Origin: Sphingobium sp.
GTDB taxonomy: Bacteria > Pseudomonadota > Alphaproteobacteria > Sphingomonadales > Sphingomonadaceae
Reading direction: 5' to 3'
Assembly: GCA_009360885.1 (NCBI GenBank)
Contig: SPEL01000006.1
Location: 70,303 to 134,302, forward strand
DNA length: 64,000 bases
Of the stretch, positions 17,722 to 26,437 are shown piece by piece. Each line of letters begins with the position of its first letter. Positions within the stretch are counted from its first letter, which is position 1. The notes beneath the pieces are model-generated. The model made no database searches. It was not told the DNA's origin and saw nothing but the letters and a program-made list of their open reading frames with translations. The translations under genes and the position numbers were made by a program.

Positions 17722-19308
17722 TTATTGCGGGGTTAATGTCGGATATTTCACACCTAACTGGTCGAGATAGGTGTTATATTTCGCCGGATCATAATAAAAT
17801 TTCTCCATTTCCGGGCGCATTAACCGCATGGTTTTCTCGTTCAGCCATATTGCCGGCTTGTCGTCTTTTGTGATGATCGGATCATATTTATCCGTCTTTA
17901 ACTGCACATCATTGAAATAGGCCTTGGCATCGCTCACCAGCTTTGGTGTCATCATCACATCAAGGATCGTCATGGCCAGTGCCTTTGCCCCGGCAGTTAC
18001 CCCTTTGTGCGCAATAGGGGTTGCCATAGCGATGGCGGATGTGACGTTATGGCCAATCATATTGGGAATGTTGGACGGAAAACGAATGGTGATAGTTGGC
18101 ACCGTCCACATGATATCGCCAATATCATCCGAGCCGCCCCCCATGGAGGGTTTGCGACTTTCTGGCGTGGACAAAGGCGCAACTGCTGTCCGCAATGGTT
18201 CAACCTTGCGGCCATTGGCCTGCTGCACCGCCTTTGTGAAGGCCTGATCGTCCGCTGACCATTTGGGCATGCCGACTGTCTGGATATTAGCGTAGGCGGC
18301 CTCTGCCAGTGGTTTATTGCCGAAATTCGGCGCAGCATAGCCCAGTGTCTGACGGGTGACCGTTGTTCCGGTTGCCTTCGCGGCCGCCTCTGACAACTCA
18401 TTGCCTATATTATAGAGGTCGCGGATAGATTTGAATGTCCTATCCCGGAAATAATACCATACAGATGCTTTATCCGGTACAACGTTGGGCTGGCCGCCCC
18501 CATTGCTGATGATATAATGGGACCGCTGTGTCAGGGGCAGATGTTCGCGGCGGAAATTCCATGCCGTATCCATGATCTCTACAGCATCCAGCGCGCTGCG
18601 CCCTTCCCACGGCATACCCGCACTATGGGCTGTTTTGCCGTGAAAAGTATATTCCACCGATACCATGCCATTACCGCCCATTTCACCATAGCCGGTTGAA
18701 AAATCGCTGCTGACATGGGTGAAGATACAAGCGTCAACGCCGTTAAACAGGCCATCCCGCACATAATAGGCCTTGGTCGCCAGCAATTCCTCGGCCACAC
18801 CCGGCCATATCATCAGGCGGCCGGGGATTTTCTTTTCTTCCATTACCTTTTTCGCGGCAATGGCAGCGGCAACGACCAAAGGCATGCCAGCATTATGCCC
18901 TTCGCCATGGCCCGGAGCGCCCTCAATAATGGGTTTAATATTGGGGATGCCCGGTATCTGGGAAACCCCAAGGACGTCATCAATGTCACTGCCCAAGGCA
19001 AGGAGAGGACCGCCCTCCCCCCATGTTGCAGTGAAAGCGGTGGGAATACCGGCAACGCCCCGCGTCACCTTAAACCCGTTTTTCTCCAGAATATCCGTCA
19101 GATATTCACTGGTTTTTACTTCCTGAAACCCCGGCTCGGCATAGCTGAATATCTGATCGACCATCACCTGTATCTGTTTTGCCTGTGCATCGACGGCGGA
19201 GGCAGCCTCTGTTTTTAGGGCTTTTGGGGCCTCTGCCATGGCTGCGAAAGGCGTGCAGAATGTCGATACCAACAAGGCTGTCGTGACTAATTTGCGGACG
19301 TACTTCAT
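17722..19308 (-). CDS. Secreted AbgB-like M20 amidohydrolase (first copy)
   Basis: A 528-residue paralogue of the following gene, with its own signal peptide (MKYVRKLVTTALLVSTFC, cleavage probably after AMA) and the same motifs: PGHGEGHNAGMP, PGVAEELLATKAYY, HSAGMPWEGRSALDAVE, and the shared C-terminal pattern KFYYDPAKYNTYLDQLG. Strong Shine-Dalgarno GGGGGAG 7 bp before the ATG. It starts 22 bp after the TonB-dependent receptor stop. The two copies differ at many positions, so they may have different substrate ranges. Unlike E. coli AbgB, which is cytoplasmic and paired with AbgA, these look periplasmic or secreted and there is no AbgA-like partner. Confidence 0.9.
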   Translation of the reverse strand: MKYVRKLVTTALLVSTFCTPFAAMAEAPKALKTEAASAVDAQAKQIQVMVDQIFSYAEPGFQEVKTSEYLTDILEKNGFKVTRGVAGIPTAFTATWGEGGPLLALGSDIDDVLGVSQIPGIPNIKPIIEGAPGHGEGHNAGMPLVVAAAIAAKKVMEEKKIPGRLMIWPGVAEELLATKAYYVRDGLFNGVDACIFTHVSSDFSTGYGEMGGNGMVSVEYTFHGKTAHSAGMPWEGRSALDAVEIMDTAWNFRREHLPLTQRSHYIISNGGGQPNVVPDKASVWYYFRDRTFKSIRDLYNIGNELSEAAAKATGTTVTRQTLGYAAPNFGNKPLAEAAYANIQTVGMPKWSADDQAFTKAVQQANGRKVEPLRTAVAPLSTPESRKPSMGGGSDDIGDIMWTVPTITIRFPSNIPNMIGHNVTSAIAMATPIAHKGVTAGAKALAMTILDVMMTPKLVSDAKAYFNDVQLKTDKYDPIITKDDKPAIWLNEKTMRLMRPEMEKFYYDPAKYNTYLDQLGVKYPTLTPQ

Positions 19309-19329
19309 CTTTTCACTCCCCCTTCTCTG

Positions 19330-22215
19330 TCAGAATTCCAATGTCGCAGACAGGCGGAACACGCGGCCCACTACGTCATACCGCCCCCGGTTCGTCTGGG
19401 CATATGCTGGTACATTGTTACCATCCGGGCCATTACCGATAGCAACCGGCTTTTTGTTGAACATGTTGCTGACAATGAAGGTCAGCTTGCCATCACCACC
19501 ACCAGCAGCAAATTTGACGGATGCCGATGCATCGAAATAAGTGATGCCCTTGATGCTGTTATCATTGATGGTGCGATATTGGGTTGTTGATACCGGGCAG
19601 CCGCTAGTGCATTCAACCCATGCATTATTGTACACCCCGCTGCTGAACCCACGCGCCACCAGATTTAAGGTGACAGGTTCCAAAGTGTAAAATGCGCTGA
19701 TGCGATAGACCCAATCTGGCACAGCATAAGTACCACCGGCATTCACACCCGCATAATCGATCGGGAAGCTGATACCGTCATCCACCACATTCTTGATATA
19801 ATGGGTGGTTTGCCCCTGAATGCGGAAATTGCCCGGCAGTTTTTCAGCTATGCTGGACAGTTCAAACTGATAGCTCGCCTCAATATCAAATCCTTTGGTG
19901 GATTGTTTAGCGAAGTTGACCGGATAAAGATCAATGGTGGACAGGCTATTGCCGTTGAAATTGATGTTGTTGCAGTAGGATTGGATGCCCTCGCCATAGC
20001 AGAGGTCAACGGTTTGCTGCGCCGTGGGTGTCCCGATGGCTTTATCGATTTTGATATTATAATAATCAAATGACGCCATGAAACCCGGCAGGAACGTCGG
20101 GGTCAGAACCGTACCGATGGTCCAGCTGTCGGCTACCTCAGGCTTCAGGTTCATGTTACCCATCTGGTTCTGAACGAACTGGATACGATCCCCTGTGACG
20201 GGCGAATTGGCCCCTAACGGAATGTTGACCGTATTGGTACGAGCCGTACCCGCCGCAAAAAGCTCGTTAAGATTAGGCGCACGGATATCGCGGCTAATAT
20301 TACCACGCAGGCGAATATCGGGGATCATTTGATATTGAGCGCCAACCTTCCATGTCTTTGCCCATCCTGATACAGAATAATGGGTGGCACGGCCCGCAGC
20401 GTTCAGGTTAAACCCTTTGAATACCGGGACATCGAGTTCAACAAAACCTTCGGCAACATCATATTTACCGCGGTTGACCTGATAATTGCCATACAGCCAG
20501 CCAGAGCGGAATTCATCCTCCACACGGCCGTTAATCTGCTCCCGTCTCCATTCCCCCCCGGCGGCGATGGAAACGGTCCCGGCAGGCAAGTCAAACAAAC
20601 CGCCGCTGACTGTGGCAGACGCCACATCCTGCTTTAATGTCTGGTTGCGCAATGGCTGGTCGCCATAAATATAATCGAGCGCCTCTTGCGATGGTCCGGC
20701 AGTGCCCAGACGGTCAATAGGCACACAACCATTTGTCGGATTGGTCTGGGTAGACCGGCAGACAATGGACCCACCGATTCCAAATACTGCATCCTGCGCG
20801 AGCGTCATGCGCGCATTATTCCACGTATTTATCAGCTGTTCACGCGCCTTGGTGACGCCCTTCTGATAATAAACGTCCCATGACCAGTCATTACCAAACA
20901 AGTCCAGCTTGCCTGATGCCCCACCGACGAAGCGGTAAACTTCACGCTTGATGCTGGAGCCGGGAACCGGGAAACCGGCATTGCTGGTGCCAATGGTGAT
21001 GCTGCTCAGATTATTCGCGACCATCTGCGCCGCGATATCGGGATATTGCGTTTGCAGAAATGCATTGTTGGCACCGATGGTTACGCCGGTGCTGGGTGTC
21101 TGCTGATAATAGCTGCGACTCTTGGAACGATTGTAAGAGAATTGAGCAAAAATCTGAATGTCAGGGGTGACGTCAAAGGATGTACGGTTGAAGAAACCGA
21201 GACGATCATCCATCGGCACCAGAGAATTGGTACCAAGATGCCCGGCCAAAGTTGTCTGATAATCTCCGCCGATCATGTAACCAAAACTGGGATTGTTGAT
21301 GCCATAATTCAGTTGCCCGGTCTGACCATCGCCCAGAAAATAAGTCCCCCGCAGTGGCCCTGATGTAATGAGGCCGCCCGAGGTATATCCATTGGGGCCA
21401 AAGCCTGCACCGACAAGGCGCTGAGGTTCGCCATTTGTGGCCGTATAATTGGGGTTGTTGATCTGGAAATAGCCTTGTTCATTCCAGCTACGGTCAATGC
21501 TGTTTACCGGCGTCTGATGGAAATATTCCCCATTGAACAACATGTGCAAACGATCATCGAGCAGCGACAAACCGGCCGTTACCCCAATGCGATAATTGCG
21601 GGCATCACCATAAGTTGAAAGGCCCTGATCTGCGGATATTTTAAGGCCTTTATAGTCGTTCTTAAGGATGAAGTTGACAACGCCGCCAACAGCATCTGAC
21701 CCATAAGCGGCAGATGCACCGCCGGTCACAACCTCAACGCGCTCCACTAGATCCTGCGGGATGGTGTTGATATCTACCAGTCCTTCCACGGATGAAGCCA
21801 CAGAACGCTGACCGTTGACAAGGACCAATGTGCGCCCGGCCCCTAAACCACGCAGACCAATGGAATTGATTCCTGCCGCCGCATTGGAAAGGCCGCCTGA
21901 CTGTGTGCCGGACGTTCCGCTACCCGCAATGGCAGGCATTTGGTTAACGAAATCAGAAATATTGGCTGGTGCCTGTGCCGCGATTTCGGCTTGCCCCATG
22001 ACGGCCACTGGTGTTGGGGCACTGTAACCATCGCGTACGATGCGGCTGCCGGTAACGATAATTTCTGCAGCTAAAGGGTCTCTTTCGGCATTTGTTTGCG
22101 CCATTGTCGGCGCCCCACCCGCCGCCAGCAATGCCAGCCCGGACGTATTTAACAATGCAGCACGATAGGCCCCGCCCATACGATGGCGCGAAAGAAAATG
22201 TGCAAGCGTCATCAT
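19330..22215 (-). CDS. TonB-dependent outer-membrane receptor
   Basis: A 961-residue receptor with a signal sequence (GLALLAAGGAPTMAQ near residues 26-40), a plug domain (EIIVTGSRIVRDGYSAPTP, IGLRGLGAGRTLVLVNGQR, then GGASAAYGSDAVGGVVNFI), and a long beta-barrel ending in a C-terminal phenylalanine (FRLSATLEF), as needed for barrel assembly. It imports a large or scarce substrate using TonB energy. No siderophore genes are near; instead two secreted M20 hydrolases follow within 22 bp and 84 bp, suggesting a peptide- or amide-type ligand. A hairpin overlaps the ribosome-binding site, and palindromes and an AT-rich segment lie upstream. Confidence 0.93.
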   Translation of the reverse strand: MMTLAHFLSRHRMGGAYRAALLNTSGLALLAAGGAPTMAQTNAERDPLAAEIIVTGSRIVRDGYSAPTPVAVMGQAEIAAQAPANISDFVNQMPAIAGSGTSGTQSGGLSNAAAGINSIGLRGLGAGRTLVLVNGQRSVASSVEGLVDINTIPQDLVERVEVVTGGASAAYGSDAVGGVVNFILKNDYKGLKISADQGLSTYGDARNYRIGVTAGLSLLDDRLHMLFNGEYFHQTPVNSIDRSWNEQGYFQINNPNYTATNGEPQRLVGAGFGPNGYTSGGLITSGPLRGTYFLGDGQTGQLNYGINNPSFGYMIGGDYQTTLAGHLGTNSLVPMDDRLGFFNRTSFDVTPDIQIFAQFSYNRSKSRSYYQQTPSTGVTIGANNAFLQTQYPDIAAQMVANNLSSITIGTSNAGFPVPGSSIKREVYRFVGGASGKLDLFGNDWSWDVYYQKGVTKAREQLINTWNNARMTLAQDAVFGIGGSIVCRSTQTNPTNGCVPIDRLGTAGPSQEALDYIYGDQPLRNQTLKQDVASATVSGGLFDLPAGTVSIAAGGEWRREQINGRVEDEFRSGWLYGNYQVNRGKYDVAEGFVELDVPVFKGFNLNAAGRATHYSVSGWAKTWKVGAQYQMIPDIRLRGNISRDIRAPNLNELFAAGTARTNTVNIPLGANSPVTGDRIQFVQNQMGNMNLKPEVADSWTIGTVLTPTFLPGFMASFDYYNIKIDKAIGTPTAQQTVDLCYGEGIQSYCNNINFNGNSLSTIDLYPVNFAKQSTKGFDIEASYQFELSSIAEKLPGNFRIQGQTTHYIKNVVDDGISFPIDYAGVNAGGTYAVPDWVYRISAFYTLEPVTLNLVARGFSSGVYNNAWVECTSGCPVSTTQYRTINDNSIKGITYFDASASVKFAAGGGDGKLTFIVSNMFNKKPVAIGNGPDGNNVPAYAQTNRGRYDVVGRVFRLSATLEF

Positions 22216-22223
22216 TTTATTCC

Positions 22224-22252
22224 CCTTTGGTCTTGGTTTACCAGGCCAAAGG
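22224..22252 (-). promoter_or_regulatory. Hairpin overlapping the receptor ribosome-binding site
   Basis: On the minus strand CCTTTGG and CCAAAGG pair around a nested GGT/ACC. The 3' arm is part of the Shine-Dalgarno stretch CCAAAGGGGA that precedes the ATG at 22215, so folding would hide part of it. Confidence 0.45.
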
Positions 22253-22296
22253 CACCCTTCCCGATATACGTTCGTGGGGTATTTTAATCAGGGCAT

Positions 22297-22320
22297 ACAA
22301 ATGTGAATTGCCCCATTTGT
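22297..22320. promoter_or_regulatory. ACAAATG-N10-CATTTGT palindrome
   Basis: Perfect 7-bp arms with a 10-bp centre, 82 bp upstream of the receptor start. A plausible operator for the receptor-hydrolase cluster; the cognate protein is unknown. Confidence 0.4.
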
Positions 22321-22720
22321 CTATTGTTTTGACATCACCCCATTACGATAAATAATTATAATTATATCGATTTTATTTTTATAATTTGAATATCATGGTC
22401 GAATATATCGTTTTTATTTATCATTATTTTAATATAATACATCATATTCAACCCCTTTATGCCTGAATGACAATATATTAATTCAGAACATTGATACGAT
22501 TGGCACTTTTAATCGTATCCAACGACATAATTATCAAAAATCACCTAGGGGAAAGGCGATTTAATATGGTTTTATTACGAATCTGTCTGCTTATTAAAAC
22601 CCGATAACGGAAACATTCACAAAAATATCATTTTATGCAATATATTTTGCAAATTATTTTTATTTTTGTGGATAATCTAAAACGCAATGCCGTAAATTGC
22701 GTGAATTTTTCACTACCACA
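22321..22720. other. AT-rich segment
   Basis: About 400 bp made almost wholly of A/T runs, in sharp contrast to the GC-rich surroundings. No gene is visible. It includes a perfect palindrome at 22493-22519. It lies between the receptor-hydrolase cluster and an IS66 remnant, consistent with acquired DNA or a nucleoid-protein-bound promoter region. Base composition was judged by eye. Confidence 0.7.
22493..22519. promoter_or_regulatory. GATACGATT inverted repeat
   Basis: GATACGATT and AATCGTATC (9-bp perfect arms) around a 9-base centre, inside the AT-rich segment. The centre shares GATTGGCACTT with the stem element before clpB at 23490-23500. Confidence 0.45.
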
Positions 22721-23006
22721 TCTCCTTTGACCATCATATTATCCACGCCTGCTGCCATGTGCTGATCCAGTTTCTCTTGCTGCGAAAGAGGCGGGGCATG
22801 ATATCGGTCATAACCGGCGCAACGTAAGGAAAAATGTTACCAACTCTGCCTACGTCCGATGTGGAAGGCATAGCATCTGTGGGGCAGGTAATTTGAACCG
22901 TTGCGGCTAAATTATTTAAACATGAGTGATTAGCGAATGACATCGTTGGATAGCAGGTCCGCCGCACAGCCATCGGACCTGCTTCGTGCAACATCAATGG
23001 TATAAC

Positions 23007-23034
23007 GTAAGCATGTTCTGCAGGGCACCTTGCG
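23007..23034 (+). mobile_element. Probable left end of an IS66-family element
   Basis: GTAAGCATGTTCTGCAGGGC resembles IS66-family terminal repeats, which begin GTAAGCG (from memory). It sits 76 bp before the orfA remnant, the expected arrangement. No right end was found. Confidence 0.45.
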
Positions 23035-23082
23035 GATAGTTGTTTTGCGGGTTTGATTGTCGCTTTTTGGATGGGGTGGCTG

Positions 23083-23351
23083 ATGCCTGACGATAACGAG
23101 ATTTCAATGATTAGCGGAGCGAGTAGTCATAGGAGTGGCCATATGACCACTCGTATAGAGATTGTTGATGGCCATCGTCGCTGGACGGTGGAACAGAAGC
23201 TGGTGATCTTGCGGGATGCCTTGGTCCGGATAGCTCTGTTCGTGGGGCCTACGGACGACATATGCTTGGGAATGGCCAGGTCTATACATGGCGCCGGCAT
23301 TCATATCTGGGCGGCATCAACCCTCTCGCGTTCGAAGCCAAGGTGTCATAA
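23083..23351 (+). pseudogene. Frameshifted IS66-family orfA (TnpA)
   Basis: The frame starting MPDDNEISMISGASSHRSGH continues through MTTRIEIVDG and RRWTVEQKLVILRDA, the helix-turn-helix region of IS66 OrfA. At about 23222 the match jumps by one base and resumes as GPDSSVRGAYGRHMLG, GQVYTWRR, ending at a TAA near 23351. The downstream orfB and transposase genes are missing, so this is a dead fragment. Confidence 0.7.
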
Positions 23352-23424
23352 TGAGATAGGTGACCTGCACAAACCAGTACATGTCCACAGTTAATCAAGA
23401 AAATCCGTAATCGCGAAATTCCAT

Positions 23425-23477
23425 AGTTTCTCACCTCACCAAGTTAACGCATTTCCGTTAATCTCAAGTGAGAAACT
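23425..23477. repeat. Palindrome with AGTTTCTCAC arms
   Basis: AGTTTCTCAC (from 23425) and GTGAGAAACT (to 23477) pair perfectly over 10 bp, with an inner GTTAACG/CGTTAA pair. It lies between the IS66 remnant and clpB. Confidence 0.6.
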
Positions 23478-23488
23478 AAGCATCATAC

Positions 23489-23580
23489 AGATTGGCACTT
23501 GGTTAAGGGAAAAAGCCGCCATTTCTACCAATTTTTATAAAGATTGGCGAACGTGGCGGACAACAAGCCAGTGCCAATCT
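23489..23580. repeat. 92-bp stem-loop upstream of clpB
   Basis: AGATTGGCACTTGG at the left end pairs with the right end GCCAGTGCCAATCT (11 bp perfect), with inner GCCGCC/GGCGG pairing. A further AGATTGGC copy near 23541 allows an alternative fold. It ends 100 bp before clpB. Confidence 0.6.
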
Positions 23581-23680
23581 CTAAAAAACGCTCCAGCAAA
23601 TAGCAGAAAAACTCTCGATCGCCCCTTGTGTTGTAAAATTGCCACATTACCTTGGTTGACGAAAGGAACAGGGCAATCTC

Positions 23681-26260
23681 ATGAACCTAGAAAAATTCAC
23701 TGATCGCGCCAAGGGCTTCCTCAATTCGGCGCATACCGTGGCCATCCGCATGAACCATCAGCGGATCAGCCCAGACCATATATTAAAGGCCTTGCTGGAA
23801 GATGAGCAAGGCATGGCTGCTGGACTCATTAAGGCTGCTGGCGGCGATGCAGCGGCAGCCGTGCGGGAAAATGATGCCGCTCTGGCGAAAATCCCGGCTG
23901 TCTCTGGTTCTGGCGCGCAAACCTCACCCGGCCTCGACAATGATGCCGTGCGCGTGCTGGATCAGGCAGAGCAAATCGCACAAAAGGCCGGGGACAGCTA
24001 CGTTACGGTAGAGCGGCTTTTGCTGGCATTAACGCTGGCTTCCACCACTAGCGCGGGTAAGGCGCTGGCGGGTGCGGGCGTCCATGCAGAAGCCTTAAAC
24101 GCCGCCATCAACCAGATGCGCGGCGGACGCAGTGCCGACACCGCAACGGCGGAGGACCGCTATGATGCGCTAAAGAAATTCGCGCGCGATCTGACGGCGG
24201 ATGCCCATGCAGGCAAGCTCGACCCGGTCATTGGCCGCGACGAAGAAATTCGCCGTACCATCCAGATACTCGCCCGGCGTACCAAGAATAACCCTGTCCT
24301 CATCGGGGAACCCGGCGTTGGTAAAACCGCCATTGCCGAAGGGCTTGCCCTGCGTATCGCCAATGGCGACGTGCCAGATACGCTGAAGGACCGCACCTTG
24401 ATGGCGCTCGACATGGGCAGCCTCATCGCTGGTGCGAAATATCGCGGCGAGTTTGAGGAACGCCTGAAGGGTGTTCTCGACGAGGTAAAGGGCGCCGAAG
24501 GGCAGATCATCCTGTTCATCGACGAAATGCACACCCTCATCGGCGCGGGCAAGAGCGAAGGCGCGATGGACGCAGGCAATCTGCTGAAACCTGCCCTCGC
24601 CCGTGGTGAACTGCACTGCATTGGCGCGACGACCCTCGACGAATATCGCAAATATGTCGAGAAAGACCCCGCATTGCAGCGGCGGTTCCAGCCCGTTTTC
24701 GTGGGCGAACCGACGGTTGAGGACACTATCTCCATCCTGCGTGGTATTAAGGAGAAATATGAACTCCACCACGGTGTGCGCATCACCGACGGGGCCATTG
24801 TATCCGCCGCGACGCTTTCCAACCGCTATATCACTGACCGTTTCCTGCCGGACAAAGCCATCGACCTGATGGACGAAGCCGCCAGCCGGTTGCGGATGGA
24901 GGTAGAAAGCAAGCCGGAGGAAATCGAAAATCTTGACCGGCGCATCATCCAGATGAAGATCGAGCGGGAGGCGCTGAAGAAAGAAACAGACGCTGCGTCT
25001 CAGGATCGTCTAGTTACGCTGGAAGAAGACCTCGCCAATCTGGAACAGCAATCATCCGAACTCACCGCCAAATGGCAGGCCGATAAGGATAAGATCGCAG
25101 GGCAAGCCAAACTCAAGGAAGCACTCGATCATGCGCGTCTTGAGTTGGAACAAGCCCAGCGTGCGGGTGATCTCGGCAAGGCTGGGGAACTGGCTTATGG
25201 CCGCATCCCACAGCTTGAACGCCAGTTGGAAGACGCCCAAAAAGCAGGCGAAGGCGCGATGCTGCGTGAAGAAGTGACGAGCGAGGATATCGCCTCTATC
25301 GTTTCACGCTGGACAGGCATTCCAGTCGACAAAATGCTGGAAGGTGAGCGTGAGAAACTCCTCCATATGGAGGAAGAACTGGGCAAGCGCGTCATCGGCC
25401 AGCAAGCTGCCGTCCACGCCGTGTCCACCGCCGTGCGCCGTAGCCGCGCAGGGTTACAGGATCCAAACCGCCCCTTAGGGTCGTTCCTGTTCCTTGGCCC
25501 CACGGGTGTCGGCAAGACGGAACTCACCAAGGCATTAGCGGAGTTCCTGTTCGACGACAGCAATGCGATGGTGCGCATCGACATGAGCGAATTCATGGAA
25601 AAGCACAGCGTTGCGCGGCTCATCGGCGCGCCTCCGGGCTATGTCGGCTATGAGGAAGGCGGCGTGCTGACCGAAGCCGTGCGGCGCAGGCCCTATCAGG
25701 TCGTGCTGTTCGATGAGGTGGAAAAAGCCCATGGCGACGTGTTCAACGTGTTGTTGCAGGTGCTGGATGATGGCCGTCTGACGGATGGCCAGGGCCGCAC
25801 TGTTGATTTCAGCAACACCATCATTGTGCTGACGTCTAACCTTGGCAGCCAATATCTCGCCAATATGACCGATGGCCAGAAGGTAGAGAATGTTGAGCCG
25901 CAGGTGATGGAGGTTGTCCGCGCCCATTTCCGGCCGGAATTCCTCAATCGTCTGGATGAGATCATCCTGTTCCACCGCCTCGGCGCGGAGCATATGGCGC
26001 CGATTGTGGATATTCAGGTTGGTCGGGTCGGCAAGTTGCTGAAGGACCGCAAGGTTACGCTGGACCTGACTGAGGGCGCAAGGAACTGGCTGGGCCGTGT
26101 GGGCTATGACCCTGTTTACGGGGCAAGGCCGCTGAAACGCGCAGTGCAGAAATATCTGCAGGACCCGCTGGCAGAGCTGATCCTATCTGGAAAGGTGGCG
26201 GATGGTTCAACGGTTAAGGTTGACGAAGGCGATGGCGCGCTGAACCTGAGCGTGGAGTGA
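23681..26260 (+). CDS. clpB: ATP-dependent disaggregase ClpB
   Basis: A hexameric AAA+ chaperone that, with DnaK, solubilises heat-aggregated proteins in the cytoplasm. It is 859 residues, full length. It shows the N-terminal double Clp repeat (residues 1-145), first ATPase domain with Walker [14 protein letters not shown] near 209, [12 protein letters not shown] Walker B, the long coiled middle domain (about 400-520, [13 protein letters not shown] and later repeats), and the second ATPase domain with [13 protein letters not shown] near 606 and the [15 protein letters not shown] motif. The Shine-Dalgarno is AGGAACAGG. A CCCTTG at 23623 and CCACATTA at 23642 loosely resemble a heat-shock promoter but the spacing is poor. 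A strong terminator follows. Confidence 0.97.
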   Translation: MNLEKFTDRAKGFLNSAHTVAIRMNHQRISPDHILKALLEDEQGMAAGLIKAAGGDAAAAVRENDAALAKIPAVSGSGAQTSPGLDNDAVRVLDQAEQIAQKAGDSYVTVERLLLALTLASTTSAGKALAGAGVHAEALNAAINQMRGGRSADTATAEDRYDALKKFARDLTADAHAGKLDPVIGRDEEIRRTIQILARRTKNNPVLIGEPGVGKTAIAEGLALRIANGDVPDTLKDRTLMALDMGSLIAGAKYRGEFEERLKGVLDEVKGAEGQIILFIDEMHTLIGAGKSEGAMDAGNLLKPALARGELHCIGATTLDEYRKYVEKDPALQRRFQPVFVGEPTVEDTISILRGIKEKYELHHGVRITDGAIVSAATLSNRYITDRFLPDKAIDLMDEAASRLRMEVESKPEEIENLDRRIIQMKIEREALKKETDAASQDRLVTLEEDLANLEQQSSELTAKWQADKDKIAGQAKLKEALDHARLELEQAQRAGDLGKAGELAYGRIPQLERQLEDAQKAGEGAMLREEVTSEDIASIVSRWTGIPVDKMLEGEREKLLHMEEELGKRVIGQQAAVHAVSTAVRRSRAGLQDPNRPLGSFLFLGPTGVGKTELTKALAEFLFDDSNAMVRIDMSEFMEKHSVARLIGAPPGYVGYEEGGVLTEAVRRRPYQVVLFDEVEKAHGDVFNVLLQVLDDGRLTDGQGRTVDFSNTIIVLTSNLGSQYLANMTDGQKVENVEPQVMEVVRAHFRPEFLNRLDEIILFHRLGAEHMAPIVDIQVGRVGKLLKDRKVTLDLTEGARNWLGRVGYDPVYGARPLKRAVQKYLQDPLAELILSGKVADGSTVKVDEGDGALNLSVE

Positions 26261-26286
26261 GACCCTCCGGTTCTTAAATATACCGC

Positions 26287-26317
26287 AAAGGCCGGGGTTA
26301 ACGCTCCGGCCTTTTTT
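26287..26317 (+). terminator. clpB intrinsic terminator
   Basis: AAAGGCCGG and CCGGCCTTT with a 10-base loop, then a T6 run, 27 bp after the clpB stop. Confidence 0.9.
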
Positions 26318-26382
26318 CTATGGGCAGGTTTCCGGGCGCGGGCTGTCGGCGACCATGGCTGACACCCGCCCCGCCCCCCATA

Positions 26383-26411
26383 GCAAAAGGGCGACCCGCA
26401 GGCCGCCCTTC
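26383..26411 (-). terminator. Terminator of the second TonB receptor gene
   Basis: On the minus strand AAGGGCG and CGCCCTT flank a 10-base loop and lead into TTTT. It lies about 27 bp after the receptor stop. Confidence 0.8.
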
Positions 26412-26437
26412 CTGAATTACAATACATACCGAATGAA

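Noticed and set aside
22734-22997. 87-codon minus-strand frame near the IS66 end
   Set aside because: No recognisable family, no ribosome-binding site, and it lies in IS-flanking debris.
23623-23649. Heat-shock sigma factor promoter for clpB
   Set aside because: CCCTTG and CCACATTA are present but their spacing is shorter than the usual consensus; not strong enough to list.
24160-24822. 220-codon minus-strand frame opposite clpB
   Set aside because: Serine/arginine-rich antisense shadow of the ClpB ATPase domain.
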